Virus record (IMG/VR): IMGVR_UViG_3300049216_000614
Span: 1-44,637 of that record
Reading direction: 5' to 3' (one strand)
Source: a virus
Length of the DNA stretch: 44,637 nucleotides
Positions 6,753 to 14,421 of this stretch are shown piece by piece (positions within the stretch are counted from its first letter, which is position 1; every line of letters starts with the position of its first letter). The notes under the pieces were generated by a model. It worked only from the letters and a program-made list of their open reading frames with translations, did no database searches and was not told the origin of the DNA. The position numbers and the translations under genes were made by a program.

Positions 6753-7000
6753 CAAACCAGGAATTTACGGATGGAAAAATATTTACCTACATGGGATCTT
6801 CCGAGCTATACGTCCGCTCCAGGAGTTACGATCGAAACCCATTATCATTTGATCTGCTTTTTAAAAATGGGGTAGGCCCTTGGATGACAAAGGCACATAT
6901 TATGAATGAAACCGAGGATTCATTTACGGTTGCGGATGCGCTGTTTGGGTATAAAGTAATGTGGTTCAAAGACTGTCAAGTGAAGGAGGTTAACCCATGA
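6749..7000 (+). CDS. Hypothetical small protein, paralogue of its neighbour
   Basis: The 83-residue product begins TNQEFTDGKIFTYMGSSELY and ends 'GYKVMWFKDCQVKEV'. The next gene has a matching frame: DLIDGKTFTYSGHFMRI near its start and 'KVCILYKECELVEE' at its end, so the two look like diverged tandem copies of one small beta-rich domain. Both sit between the two primase halves and keep the ATGA overlaps with their neighbours. No known family is recognised. Confidence 0.65.
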   Translation: MTNQEFTDGKIFTYMGSSELYVRSRSYDRNPLSFDLLFKNGVGPWMTKAHIMNETEDSFTVADALFGYKVMWFKDCQVKEVNP

Positions 7001-7326
7001 GCTTCGCCATGATCAATGCACGGAAAACACCGGCAGGTATTACCAGGCAGGACCTGATCGATGGGAAAACATTCACCTACAGCGGCCATTTTATGCGGAT
7101 AGCGCATAAGGAGGTAAAATATAACGCGGAGTTACGGAAGGACATCGAGATATTAAAAAAATGGCATTATCAGCGCGGCGAATACCTGGTGAGTGCCGAC
7201 AAGGATGACAAATGGCTCGTTACCGGTATGATGGAGGATAAGTTTTATGTTTTCCAGCCGTCATTCGGTAAGGTCTGCATCCTGTACAAAGAATGCGAAC
7301 TGGTTGAGGAGGAAGCGGTGATATGA
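6997..7326 (+). CDS. Hypothetical small protein, paralogue of its neighbour
   Basis: The 109-residue product shares the DGKxFTYxG opening and the C-terminal (K/L)xxCxx(F/Y)K(D/E)C pattern with the gene before it, with a longer, charged middle part. It overlaps both neighbours by ATGA, so translation is probably coupled from primase through this gene into the helicase gene. Its place between the two primase fragments suggests that it may act with them, but this is inference from position only. Confidence 0.65.
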   Translation: MSFAMINARKTPAGITRQDLIDGKTFTYSGHFMRIAHKEVKYNAELRKDIEILKKWHYQRGEYLVSADKDDKWLVTGMMEDKFYVFQPSFGKVCILYKECELVEEEAVI

Positions 7327-9830
7327 AGGGAACTTTACCTGAGTATATCGAACAAAACCGGGTTGATGCATCAACACTCCGGTCGGCGTTGCTGCAGGCC
7401 TGGATCAGTCGCCATAGGCTCGACGGCGTAAAATTTAAAGCGGCTTTTCTTAAAAAAGAAGCCGGCGACGATATCCATAAAAAAACCGAAGCGGTTGAGA
7501 TCATTTGCGAAACGCTAAACTCCATTTCCCTGCCGGTACTTCAGGATGAATATATCAAAATTGTCGCCGCAGAGCTCGACGTGAAGGTAGCTACCTTAAC
7601 CAGGAAGATCCGGAGCGACAGAGAGGAAAAGACCACGAAGGACATCAAGAAGATTGGCGAGGAGCTGAAGCGCGTTCGTTTTGTGGCCGAGCAGGTGGAA
7701 CGGAGTGAAATTGATATGACCACCGCTGAGGGCGATCTGCAGATCATCGCTGACGCGCTGGCCTCACTGGGCGAGAGCGCCCGGGATTATTTCCACCGGA
7801 TATGTTCGCAGCGCCCGGAGTATTTGCGCAGTCAGCTCGACCCGGTATTTACCGAAGCGCTGAAAAAGGGAAGGCTTAAAAACGCATCGAGGTTCTTTAA
7901 GCTGGCCGATATCTACGGACTGAAAATTAAGGTACCCAAGACTATCGCGGAAGCGAAGGAGCAAAAGACGGCCCAGGACATTATTGGCGACAAGGAATTG
8001 TCGGAAGAGTTCATGGAGTTCGGGATTTACGAGGAAGACGGCGTATACAAAAGCGTGGATCAGTGGAACAATGCCTACGTGGTTTCCAACTTTACCATGA
8101 AGATATTATGGCACGTGGAGACCAGCGACGATACTGCTTACCGGTTGGTGGCCATCAAAAATGTTTACGGGTACAAAGCGGTGATCAACATGAACACCGA
8201 CAATTTTGTATCCGTAGGATCCTTTAAAAAAGAAGTGGCCCGGAAAGGAAATTACCTGTGGAAGGGTAACGATATCGATCTCACCCGGCTCCAGGACAAA
8301 CTGCAGCGTGATGAAAAACCTACCGAGCTGGTGAAACATCTCGGCTGGCATAAAAGAGGGAAATTCTACGCTTTTGCCAATGGTATTTATGAAGTCGCCG
8401 GCGATGTGTTCCTGCCGGTGGATGAATATGGTATCGTGCAGCATGAAGCTGCCGGCGCCGATGGCGAAGTGAAGCTGCGCAATTACTTTATACCGGCAAT
8501 GAGTAAGATCTACGCCGATAAGGATGACAAGTTCTCCAACGATAAAAAGTTCATTTATAAGCCAAGTGAGAACACGTTTGAGAAATGGAGCAAGCAGTTT
8601 TGCAAAGTTTACGGTTACCAGGGCGAGCTTACACTGGTATTTTATATCATGTGCCTTTTTTCGGATATCATCTTCCAGGACCTTACCCGGCGTTTCCCGA
8701 TGCTGTTTTTATATGGCAAGCGCGGATCGGGAAAGGGCAGCCTGGCACAATCCATCATGCGGCTGTTTGGCCAGGGGCAAGACCAGATCATGCTCGGCGG
8801 CTCCAGTACTGCGGTCGGCTTTATGCGAAAGTTCGCCCAGTTTATCAACGCCATAGTTTGGCTGGATGAATACAAGAATAACCTGCCCAGCAAGATCATT
8901 GAATCTATTAAAAACATTTTCGACCGGATAGGTTACGAACGCGGAAAGAAGGATAACACCTTCGATACAGAAAGTACGCCGATCTACTCAGGATGTATCC
9001 TTTCCGGGCAGGAGATGCCCACCATTGAGCCGGCATTGTTTACCAGGGGAATACTGACGAGCCTGACCGAAACCAAACGTACTGAGGAGCAGCGGGTAAA
9101 TATGCGCGAGCTGGAGCGGATGGAAGAAGGCGGACTAAGCGGGATCACGGTATCGCTGATGAAATTCCGGCCGCTTTTTGCTGAAAAATTCCGCGAAACC
9201 TTTTATGCGGCGCAAAAAACGCTGATCCATTCGGTAAATAATAACGAGGTGGATGAGCGCATGTATGTGAACTACTCGGCCATGATCGCCGCGGCCGAGC
9301 TGATCGATCCGGTGATGCCGCTGCCGTTTAACCTCAACGGGTTTAAGGACCTGATGAAGCGCAATCTGCTCGAACAGTTCTTTGTGCTGAAAGGGAGCGA
9401 CGATGCCAGCAAGTTTTGGGACGTGGTGGAAGGCCTGTTTAACCGCGGTTATATCCTGGAGGATAAACACTTCATCCTTAAAAACGGGTACCTGTACATC
9501 CGCGTGGGCGATATCTACCAAACCTATGCCGAGGAGCTGATCAAACGGCGGGACCCGAATGTGCTGGATAAGGAAACGCTGTATAAATACCTGGAGAGCG
9601 ATACCAAAACATTTGTCAATAAGAAAAAGAAATGGTTCAGCGGCCAGGGCCAGCAGCTGTGGTGTCACGCTTTTAAATATTCCGAGCTCAATATCAACCT
9701 GATCAAAGGTAACGACCAGGAAGAGCTGCGAAGAAAGTACAAGGCCATGAACATGAATTTTGAGGATGAGCAGCAGGAGATGGATTTCCCTAAAAAAACT
9801 GACGAGGACGACGGGGACGTCGGATTTTAA
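7323..9830 (+). CDS. Primase-linker/AAA+ helicase fusion protein
   Basis: The product is 835 residues. Residues about 4-100 (LPEYIEQNRVDA... LKKEAGDDIHKKTEAVEIICETLNSI... LQDEYIKIVAAELDV) match the segment that normally follows Toprim in Bacteroidetes DnaG. The C-terminal half is an AAA+/SF3-like helicase: Walker A GKRGSGKGS (465-473), Walker B AIVWLDEYKN (D515, E516), then 'SGQEMPT..EPALFTRGI' as sensor and arginine-finger region. It probably unwinds phage DNA and couples to the primase encoded two genes upstream. The next gene starts inside its stop (TAATG). Confidence 0.8.
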   Translation: MKGTLPEYIEQNRVDASTLRSALLQAWISRHRLDGVKFKAAFLKKEAGDDIHKKTEAVEIICETLNSISLPVLQDEYIKIVAAELDVKVATLTRKIRSDREEKTTKDIKKIGEELKRVRFVAEQVERSEIDMTTAEGDLQIIADALASLGESARDYFHRICSQRPEYLRSQLDPVFTEALKKGRLKNASRFFKLADIYGLKIKVPKTIAEAKEQKTAQDIIGDKELSEEFMEFGIYEEDGVYKSVDQWNNAYVVSNFTMKILWHVETSDDTAYRLVAIKNVYGYKAVINMNTDNFVSVGSFKKEVARKGNYLWKGNDIDLTRLQDKLQRDEKPTELVKHLGWHKRGKFYAFANGIYEVAGDVFLPVDEYGIVQHEAAGADGEVKLRNYFIPAMSKIYADKDDKFSNDKKFIYKPSENTFEKWSKQFCKVYGYQGELTLVFYIMCLFSDIIFQDLTRRFPMLFLYGKRGSGKGSLAQSIMRLFGQGQDQIMLGGSSTAVGFMRKFAQFINAIVWLDEYKNNLPSKIIESIKNIFDRIGYERGKKDNTFDTESTPIYSGCILSGQEMPTIEPALFTRGILTSLTETKRTEEQRVNMRELERMEEGGLSGITVSLMKFRPLFAEKFRETFYAAQKTLIHSVNNNEVDERMYVNYSAMIAAAELIDPVMPLPFNLNGFKDLMKRNLLEQFFVLKGSDDASKFWDVVEGLFNRGYILEDKHFILKNGYLYIRVGDIYQTYAEELIKRRDPNVLDKETLYKYLESDTKTFVNKKKKWFSGQGQQLWCHAFKYSELNINLIKGNDQEELRRKYKAMNMNFEDEQQEMDFPKKTDEDDGDVGF

Positions 9831-10024
9831 TGAGACGGATCAGGAGCAGGCAGAGTCACCGGTATTACTGCCAAAATTGTATCAAACCGCCCATAAAGGT
9901 CGACGGCAAGAAAAAGACGCTGGACGTTCCTTATGCCAAGTTTGAAGATATCCCGATCGGGCAGCGCTACTATGTAGGGCAACTGATCAAAGCCGGTTAT
10001 AACGCGCAGTATAAATTATTTTAA
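9830..10024 (+). CDS. Hypothetical small basic protein with a CxxC motif
   Basis: The product is 64 residues from ATG 9830, overlapping the helicase stop (TAATG). It has a very basic N terminus (MRRIRSRQSHR), then YYCQNCIKPP, then 'DIPIGQRYYVGQLIKAGYNAQYKLF'. A single CxxC could be half of a metal site shared in a dimer. No family is recognised. An overlapping frame on the same strand (9760-9945) has no supporting features. Confidence 0.55.
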   Translation: MRRIRSRQSHRYYCQNCIKPPIKVDGKKKTLDVPYAKFEDIPIGQRYYVGQLIKAGYNAQYKLF

Positions 10025-10048
10025 AATCAAGTAAAGGAGGTATATAAA

Positions 10049-10216
10049 ATGACTGGAACACAATATGCTATCGAAAGTGCTATTGATGAGGCATTAGAAA
10101 ACGATGAGTTGTATGGACAACGACAGACCTTAATCGAAACGATCAGGTATGCACAAAAGTTACTGGAAGATGTGGAATCCGATATCGAAGCAATGGAAAA
10201 GGAAGATAACGGTTAA
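10049..10216 (+). CDS. Small acidic helical protein
   Basis: A 55-residue frame starts at ATG 10049, preceded by AGGAGG eight bases upstream, an unusually strong Shine-Dalgarno for this genome and the main reason to accept the gene. The product is acidic and helical (ALENDELYGQRQTLIETIRYAQKLLEDVESDIEAMEKED), like small coiled-coil proteins of phage early regions. It ends at TAA 10214-10216. Function unknown. Confidence 0.6.
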   Translation: MTGTQYAIESAIDEALENDELYGQRQTLIETIRYAQKLLEDVESDIEAMEKEDNG

Positions 10217-10248
10217 CTCTGCTACGCGCAGTACAAATTATTTTAGAT

Positions 10249-10542
10249 ATGGTCGAAATTTTAAAAGTAAAGAATACCCAAGGTATTAAACTCGAAATCT
10301 ACTGCTGTTGGTTTACGCTGAGTGACAAGCAGCAATTTATAGTGGTGGATTGTGATCTTGGTATTGATTTGTCAGACGCGTTCCAGGGCGGAGCACCAGG
10401 TGTAGTTACTGAACCTATGGGCTTCCTCGAAGATCAGGGCGCCATATTCGAAATAAGGACGCGCAACAGTTTAGCCACGCATGATTGGGATTTCAGGCGT
10501 TTTCCGAACCCGCAATTGATTTTAATAACTGACAGGAGGTAA
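10249..10542 (+). CDS. Hypothetical early protein
   Basis: The 97-residue product alternates hydrophobic strands (IKLEIYCCWFTLSDKQQFIVVDCDLGIDL) with glycine-rich turns and ends 'PQLILITDRR', the pattern of a small beta-sheet protein. ATG 10249 is the only reasonable start. It lies three bases before the next gene, whose start is preceded by AGGAGG at the end of this one, so the two are translationally close. No family is recognised. Confidence 0.6.
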   Translation: MVEILKVKNTQGIKLEIYCCWFTLSDKQQFIVVDCDLGIDLSDAFQGGAPGVVTEPMGFLEDQGAIFEIRTRNSLATHDWDFRRFPNPQLILITDRR

Positions 10543-10544
10543 TT

Positions 10545-10829
10545 ATGAGTAAAAAAACCAACCAATTTGCAAAGCTGTACACATTTGATACCTGTCAGCT
10601 TATTGTTCGGACGTATTTTAATAACGATAAAGAAAAGAACGAGGTGATTTTTATCACGCAATCCAATGGATTGCAAATTAAGCAAACAGTTGGCTTTCCA
10701 GTCGACTTCCTTGCTGATAGTTACCTGGAAATTTTCGACCGGAGAAAAGCCCGGAAAATATTCAATAACCTGCAAGGCATTGAAAAAGGCGACGTTGATT
10801 TTTTAAATGATTTTGAGAAAGTTATATGA
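10545..10829 (+). CDS. Hypothetical early protein
   Basis: The product is 94 residues. ATG 10545 follows a good Shine-Dalgarno (GGAGG, six bases before). The first half looks like beta strands (AKLYTFDTCQLIVRTYFNNDKEKNEVIFITQ) and the second like helices with 'FDRRKARKIFNNLQGIEKGDVDFLNDFE'. It overlaps the following start by ATGA. I do not recognise a family. Confidence 0.6.
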   Translation: MSKKTNQFAKLYTFDTCQLIVRTYFNNDKEKNEVIFITQSNGLQIKQTVGFPVDFLADSYLEIFDRRKARKIFNNLQGIEKGDVDFLNDFEKVI

Positions 10830-11164
10830 AACGACACGAATATTACGGCTTTAAAAGCGAAGAGCAGCTGGAGGCGCATATCAAGAGATATTATCCAAAG
10901 CCATTTACCGATATGAGCGTAGCGCATAACGCGCACTTATGGCAGGATATCTATACCCTCGGTAAAGAATTATTCGCTCCGGATTTAATTGGCGACAAAT
11001 TTTACTTCCGAAATGGTTTGGCACTGGCTGCCGCTTTAACCACCCGGTTTGGCAAAGATTATGATATCGACGAGCTGGACAGGTTACTTGCAATCGGTTA
11101 CCGGTTTGAAAACGGGGCTTATGTGTTTGAGCGTAATGATTTTTATAAGGAGGTAACGGAATGA
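10826..11164 (+). CDS. Hypothetical early protein
   Basis: The product is 112 residues with ATGA overlaps at both ends. It is helical and mixed-charge, with 'FKSEEQLEAHIKRYYPKPF' and 'DIDELDRLLAIGYRFENGAYVFERNDFYKEV'. No catalytic or DNA-binding motif is seen. It directly precedes the DnaA-domain gene, so a part in replication is possible on position alone. Confidence 0.6.
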   Translation: MKRHEYYGFKSEEQLEAHIKRYYPKPFTDMSVAHNAHLWQDIYTLGKELFAPDLIGDKFYFRNGLALAAALTTRFGKDYDIDELDRLLAIGYRFENGAYVFERNDFYKEVTE

Positions 11165-11595
11165 ATCACCAGGAAGCATTGCAGAAATTTATCGACCTGC
11201 CTGAGCAGGAACGTACCTGGTTGCTGGAATTAGTGACGCTGCAGCCGAAGAAGACTTTACAACGTCCTCAAATAAAAAATCAAGATGTTAAGGCCAGAGC
11301 GGTATTGATCATTTTAGGTGTGTGCAGGGTATTGCAACTGAGCCCGCTTAGACTGAAGGCCAGGAATAACAAACGTGAATTTTCGAATGCCCGATTCATG
11401 GTTTACAATTTACTTCATCAAAACGGCTTTATTAAACTTCACATTGGAGAACTTTTTAGCCGTGATCATTCAACTGTATGCTATGGTATTAACCAGCATG
11501 AAGATTTGATATTAACCGACCGTGGATACAAAGCAAAATATGAATGTGTAGTTAATCATATCGCTTTAAACGTTCTAAATAAACTTGCATCATGA
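11161..11595 (+). CDS. DnaA domain IV-like DNA-binding protein
   Basis: The C-terminal part of the 144-residue product matches the double-strand DNA-binding domain of DnaA: 'KREFSNARFMVYNLLHQNGFIKLHIGELFSRDHSTVCYGINQHEDL', with the signature RDHSTV at 101-106 (GRDHTTV in DnaA), whose residues contact the TTATCCACA box. The AAA+ part of DnaA is absent. Such proteins can bind DnaA-box-like sites and either recruit or block the host initiator. About 1.9 kb downstream lie 12 TATCCA motifs, the core of a DnaA box, which makes that cluster the obvious target. Confidence 0.82.
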   Translation: MNHQEALQKFIDLPEQERTWLLELVTLQPKKTLQRPQIKNQDVKARAVLIILGVCRVLQLSPLRLKARNNKREFSNARFMVYNLLHQNGFIKLHIGELFSRDHSTVCYGINQHEDLILTDRGYKAKYECVVNHIALNVLNKLAS

Positions 11596-11816
11596 AAATA
11601 ACAACGATTTACGAATTCGCGGTCGAGGTGCAGCTGATGCGCAGCCTGCAGAACAAATATTTTAAGGCTAAAGGTGTAGCCGCGCGTAAAAGAACGCCGG
11701 CCGACTTTGAACTGGCTGCCTCGGTGCTGCTGGAATGTAAGCTCCAGGAAAAGAAAGTGGATGAGCTCGTTCAAAATATCGTTAACGCCGGGCCGGATGT
11801 GGAGGTGAAACTATGA
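11592..11816 (+). CDS. Hypothetical small helical protein
   Basis: The product is 74 residues with ATGA overlaps on both sides. It is helical throughout (EFAVEVQLMRSLQNKYFKAKGVAARKRTPADFELAASVLLECKLQEKKVDELVQNIV). The pattern suggests a helical bundle or small adaptor. No family is recognised. Confidence 0.6.
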   Translation: MKITTIYEFAVEVQLMRSLQNKYFKAKGVAARKRTPADFELAASVLLECKLQEKKVDELVQNIVNAGPDVEVKL

Positions 11817-12010
11817 AGGCCTGGAAAAAATATGTGATCGCGGCGGTGCTGATCATCGGGCTGGCCATTGGCGGAGCCGAGTTGCTCCTGCAGTTCCTGG
11901 ACCTGGAAGGCCTCGCGATCCTGGTGGGGATCATGGCGGCGCTGTTTATCATTGTTTTGATCGTTTATGCAATAATGATCATTAGAGTTTTGAAGGAGGA
12001 TAAAAGATGA
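11813..12010 (+). CDS. Small protein with two TM segments
   Basis: The 65-residue product has two hydrophobic helices (about 8-29, VIAAVLIIGLAIGGAELLL, and 33-57, AILVGIMAALFIIVLIVYAI) with basic residues at both ends. A two-TM hairpin of this size is typical of class II holins, but the early location, far from the endolysin, argues against lysis. Another holin candidate lies at 35870. A membrane-anchored early factor is equally possible. It is embedded by ATGA overlaps before and after. Confidence 0.6.
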   Translation: MKAWKKYVIAAVLIIGLAIGGAELLLQFLDLEGLAILVGIMAALFIIVLIVYAIMIIRVLKEDKR

Positions 12011-12636
12011 TCGAACCATATCCATTATGCTGGCCGGACGGCTACGATCGGGCGGTTGAGCGCTATCAGTCTAATTTTAAAATGACAGCTAATAAAGCCC
12101 GAAAACATCTGCTGGATGAGGTATATCGCTTATCCGGTGATGACGCGCCGATCCTGAGCAGTAATGTACCGTTGCGTAAAAAAGACGGGCAAATGTTTGC
12201 TGATGTGGCGAATGATGAGTTGTACGACCCCGGCGTTGCCATTTACTTTAAATACAACAAACAGCAGGTAGTTTTTTGTTGCGACGAATGGCTGACGCCG
12301 GCAGAAAACTTGAGGGCACTCGGTTCAAGTATAGAAGCGTTGCGAAGTTTAGAGCGCTGGAAATGTTCAGGTATCATGAAACGGGCGCTTAAAGGATTTA
12401 AAGCGCTGCCACCGGCGCAACCAGGTAACCAGGTCCAAAAGACGCAGGTACCTGTAGTTGGCAGTGAATGGTGGGAAATTTTAGGCGTATCTAAAAATAC
12501 CGATCGGGCCGTATTAGACGCTGCATATAAGATACTGGTAAAAAAATATCATCCGGACAACCAGGATACCGGGAACCGCTCAAAATTTGAGCAGGTACAA
12601 AATGCTTACGAGCATGCAAAAAAGGCAATTCAATAA
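12007..12636 (+). CDS. J-domain (DnaJ-like) protein
   Basis: The 209-residue product ends in a J domain (about 156-209): EWWEILGVSKNTDRAVLDAAYKILVKKYHPDNQ, with the essential HPD at 182-184, and closes with 'FEQVQNAYEHAKKAI'. J proteins stimulate the ATPase of DnaK. The N-terminal 150 residues are unknown and would supply the client or target. Known phages use host chaperones to remodel replication complexes, so this one may bring DnaK to the phage initiator or helicase. It lacks the G/F region and zinc fingers of true DnaJ. Confidence 0.85.
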   Translation: MIEPYPLCWPDGYDRAVERYQSNFKMTANKARKHLLDEVYRLSGDDAPILSSNVPLRKKDGQMFADVANDELYDPGVAIYFKYNKQQVVFCCDEWLTPAENLRALGSSIEALRSLERWKCSGIMKRALKGFKALPPAQPGNQVQKTQVPVVGSEWWEILGVSKNTDRAVLDAAYKILVKKYHPDNQDTGNRSKFEQVQNAYEHAKKAIQ

Positions 12637-12661
12637 TTTTTTAACTAAATAAATAACCATT

Positions 12662-13381
12662 ATGTCAACAGTAGAAGCGATCCACCATCACGTGGATCAG
12701 TGTAATGAGGAGCTCATTACCGAAGGATTTTTTAACAAGAGTAAAGACGTTATCGATGAGCTAAAGGCCATGGGCTTTATCAACGCTAAAAACGTCACCG
12801 ATGAAGAAGATCACCGGGAAACGCATCACCTGGCGGTAATGTACAGGCAGAAGTACCCGGGCTACAAATTTATTACCCACCGGCAGTTGAACCAAATCTG
12901 TACGGATCATGAACTGAAATGGGCAGCGCTTACAGAATTTAAAGGAGAGATACCGGAAAAGAATGCCAGGGAAATGATCGCCGCGAAGATACAGGCAAAG
13001 GACCTTGATGTTTCTATGCTATCGGCGTTCGGAACAAGGGAAAATCCAATTGTAATTAAAGCTACGGCCGGCGACGCGATGATGTACGATATCAGCAGAG
13101 GTATATCCGGAATAATGGAAATCATCAATAAAGAGGTTGCTCCCAAAAAAGTGACTGAAGCATTGATGAACACTGATCCGGAAAGATTTTTGAAGATTTC
13201 AGAGATAAATAAGATAGCGCCGAACGCGCTGATCATTATCGCGGATCCGAAATTATTTGTAGCACCGAAGAAATTTGTTTGCCCGATGCCGTCGGTTATG
13301 GTAAAAGGCGGATTCCTGATATTGACAGCGTGGGGAGCAGAGGCCGGTCACCAAAATGTTGTGAACGAGAAAATGAACTAA
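12662..13381 (+). CDS. Hypothetical protein, last gene of the early operon
   Basis: The product is 239 residues from ATG 12662, starting 25 bases after the J-domain gene. It is mixed alpha/beta, with 'HHLAVMYRQKYPGYKFITHRQLNQICTDHELKW' near the N terminus and 'RENPIVIKATAGDAMMYDISRG' and 'PNALIIIADPKLFV' later. No family is recognised. A strong intrinsic terminator 22 bases downstream makes it the end of the early transcript. Confidence 0.65.
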   Translation: MSTVEAIHHHVDQCNEELITEGFFNKSKDVIDELKAMGFINAKNVTDEEDHRETHHLAVMYRQKYPGYKFITHRQLNQICTDHELKWAALTEFKGEIPEKNAREMIAAKIQAKDLDVSMLSAFGTRENPIVIKATAGDAMMYDISRGISGIMEIINKEVAPKKVTEALMNTDPERFLKISEINKIAPNALIIIADPKLFVAPKKFVCPMPSVMVKGGFLILTAWGAEAGHQNVVNEKMN

Positions 13382-13403
13382 TAGTATAATCAAATACTCC
13401 GGA

Positions 13404-13450
13404 GCGCCCGTATGGCATAGTTTAAAACTGTGCCGTACGGGCGCTTTTTT
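13404..13450 (+). terminator. Strong terminator of the early operon
   Basis: A near-perfect 14-bp stem (GCGCCCGTATGGCA at 13404-13417 and TGCCGTACGGGCGC at 13431-13444, one mismatched or wobble pair) is followed by six T. It separates the early operon from the AT-rich repeat region. Confidence 0.92.
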
Positions 13451-13495
13451 ATTAAAAAACTACGTATAAACTGCGAAAGCGCGGGTTAGTGGCTG

Positions 13496-13760
13496 TTGGA
13501 TAATTTGGATAAAATACCTGATAAATGAATTAATAGTTTAAAAATCAATATATTATACTATCCAACGCATCCTTAAAATAGCTTATATTTTATCCATGAC
13601 TATCCAACGTTATCCAAAGGAAGGTATATTTTTTTATACGCTGGATAATTGCGGTTAGTTTTTTAATAAAAAATAGGGATTTCGCTGTTTTATGGATAAT
13701 GTAAAGTGCTGATAAACAAAAGTTTTATCCAGTACTATCCATATTATCCAAACTATCCAT
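13496..13760. repeat. Cluster of 12 TATCCA motifs, candidate replication origin
   Basis: The hexamer TATCCA occurs at 13559, 13591, 13601, 13611, 13726, 13736, 13745 and 13754, and as TGGATA on the plus strand at 13498, 13507, 13643 and 13694: 12 copies in about 265 bp. Most extend to TTATCCA or TATCCAA. TTATCCA is the first seven bases of the DnaA box. Spacings of 9-10 bp occur among the last four. The region is strongly AT-rich, with no gene in 13382-13812, and follows an operon encoding a DnaA domain-IV protein, primase and helicase. This fits a phage origin; a multi-copy operator is the alternative. Confidence 0.65.
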
Positions 13761-13776
13761 GAAAAAAATCACGTTT

Positions 13777-13809
13777 TTTGCTTCCGACCTCGTTTTTTAA
13801 GTATTTTTG
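13777..13809 (+). promoter_or_regulatory. Bacteroidetes-type promoter, TTTG-N21-TAnnTTTG
   Basis: TTTG at 13777-13780 and TATTTTTG at 13802-13809 are separated by 21 bases and match the -33/-7 consensus of Bacteroidetes vegetative promoters. The ATG of the next gene lies only three bases after the -7 element, so the transcript would be leaderless or nearly so. This may be the middle promoter. Confidence 0.55.
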
Positions 13810-13812
13810 AGC

Positions 13813-14106
13813 ATGGCGGAAGCTCCATTCTTTATCAGGCCCGGGCGTGGCCGCAAGTACATTTCTACAGCAGACCGGTCGCTGGAGGTTGCCGTATATC
13901 AACTCAACCAGTATAATTTTATTAAAAAATACGGTACCATCGTTTGGTACGGTATGGCCGATGGTCACCCGGTCGCCTTTGAAACCAAGGCTAATATTGA
14001 TAAAACGGATATGATCACCGAGGCTATCCGCTGGTACGCGGCCGAGATCAACGAGCCGGAAATGGTTTTATCGTTAACCGATCCACGTTCCGCCATCATC
14101 AACTAA
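13813..14106 (+). CDS. Hypothetical protein, start of the middle/late region
   Basis: The product is 97 residues from ATG 13813; a TTG six bases upstream lies inside the promoter and is rejected. It has a basic N terminus (FFIRPGRGRKYISTADRSLEVAVYQL), then 'TIVWYGMADGHPVAFETKANIDKTDMITEAIRWYAAEI'. It may be a small DNA-binding or regulatory protein, but no family is recognised. It is the first gene after the origin-like repeats. Confidence 0.6.
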   Translation: MAEAPFFIRPGRGRKYISTADRSLEVAVYQLNQYNFIKKYGTIVWYGMADGHPVAFETKANIDKTDMITEAIRWYAAEINEPEMVLSLTDPRSAIIN

Positions 14107-14108
14107 CC

Positions 14109-14375
14109 ATGTGCAATACACTACCTTCAACCATCACCATCGACGCGCCGCTGAGCAGTATCCGGAAGAAGATTTCGATCACTTGCCCAACAGGTACCGG
14201 CAATAGTTTTGGCATTTATGTAGAAGATCATTACCAGGGCGACCTGCGTTACAGCGATAAGTGGGTGGCGTATTTTATATCCGGAACTGTGCTTTCTTTC
14301 AACGATGTACAAGTATTAGGTGATATTATTGAACGAAACGGATATATTTTACCATTACCGGTAAAAAACTTGTAA
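14109..14375 (+). CDS. Hypothetical small protein
   Basis: The product is 88 residues, starting two bases after the previous stop. It reads as a small beta-rich protein (STITIDAPLSSIRKKISITCPTGTGNSFGIYVEDHYQGDLRYSDKWVAYFISG). No motif or family is recognised. It is followed by 46 bp without a clear promoter. Confidence 0.55.
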   Translation: MCNTLPSTITIDAPLSSIRKKISITCPTGTGNSFGIYVEDHYQGDLRYSDKWVAYFISGTVLSFNDVQVLGDIIERNGYILPLPVKNL

Positions 14376-14421
14376 CGAATAATATTTTCTTCTTATTTTT
14401 ATAGTCTTACCCTGATTAACA

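Noticed and set aside
9760-9945. Alternative frame across the helicase-next gene junction.
   Set aside because: It overlaps the helicase C terminus in another frame and lacks any supporting start signal; the TAATG-coupled frame at 9830 is better.
13496-13760. Repeats considered as a CRISPR array.
   Set aside because: Units are only 6-8 bases, occur in both orientations and are irregularly spaced, and no cas gene is present.
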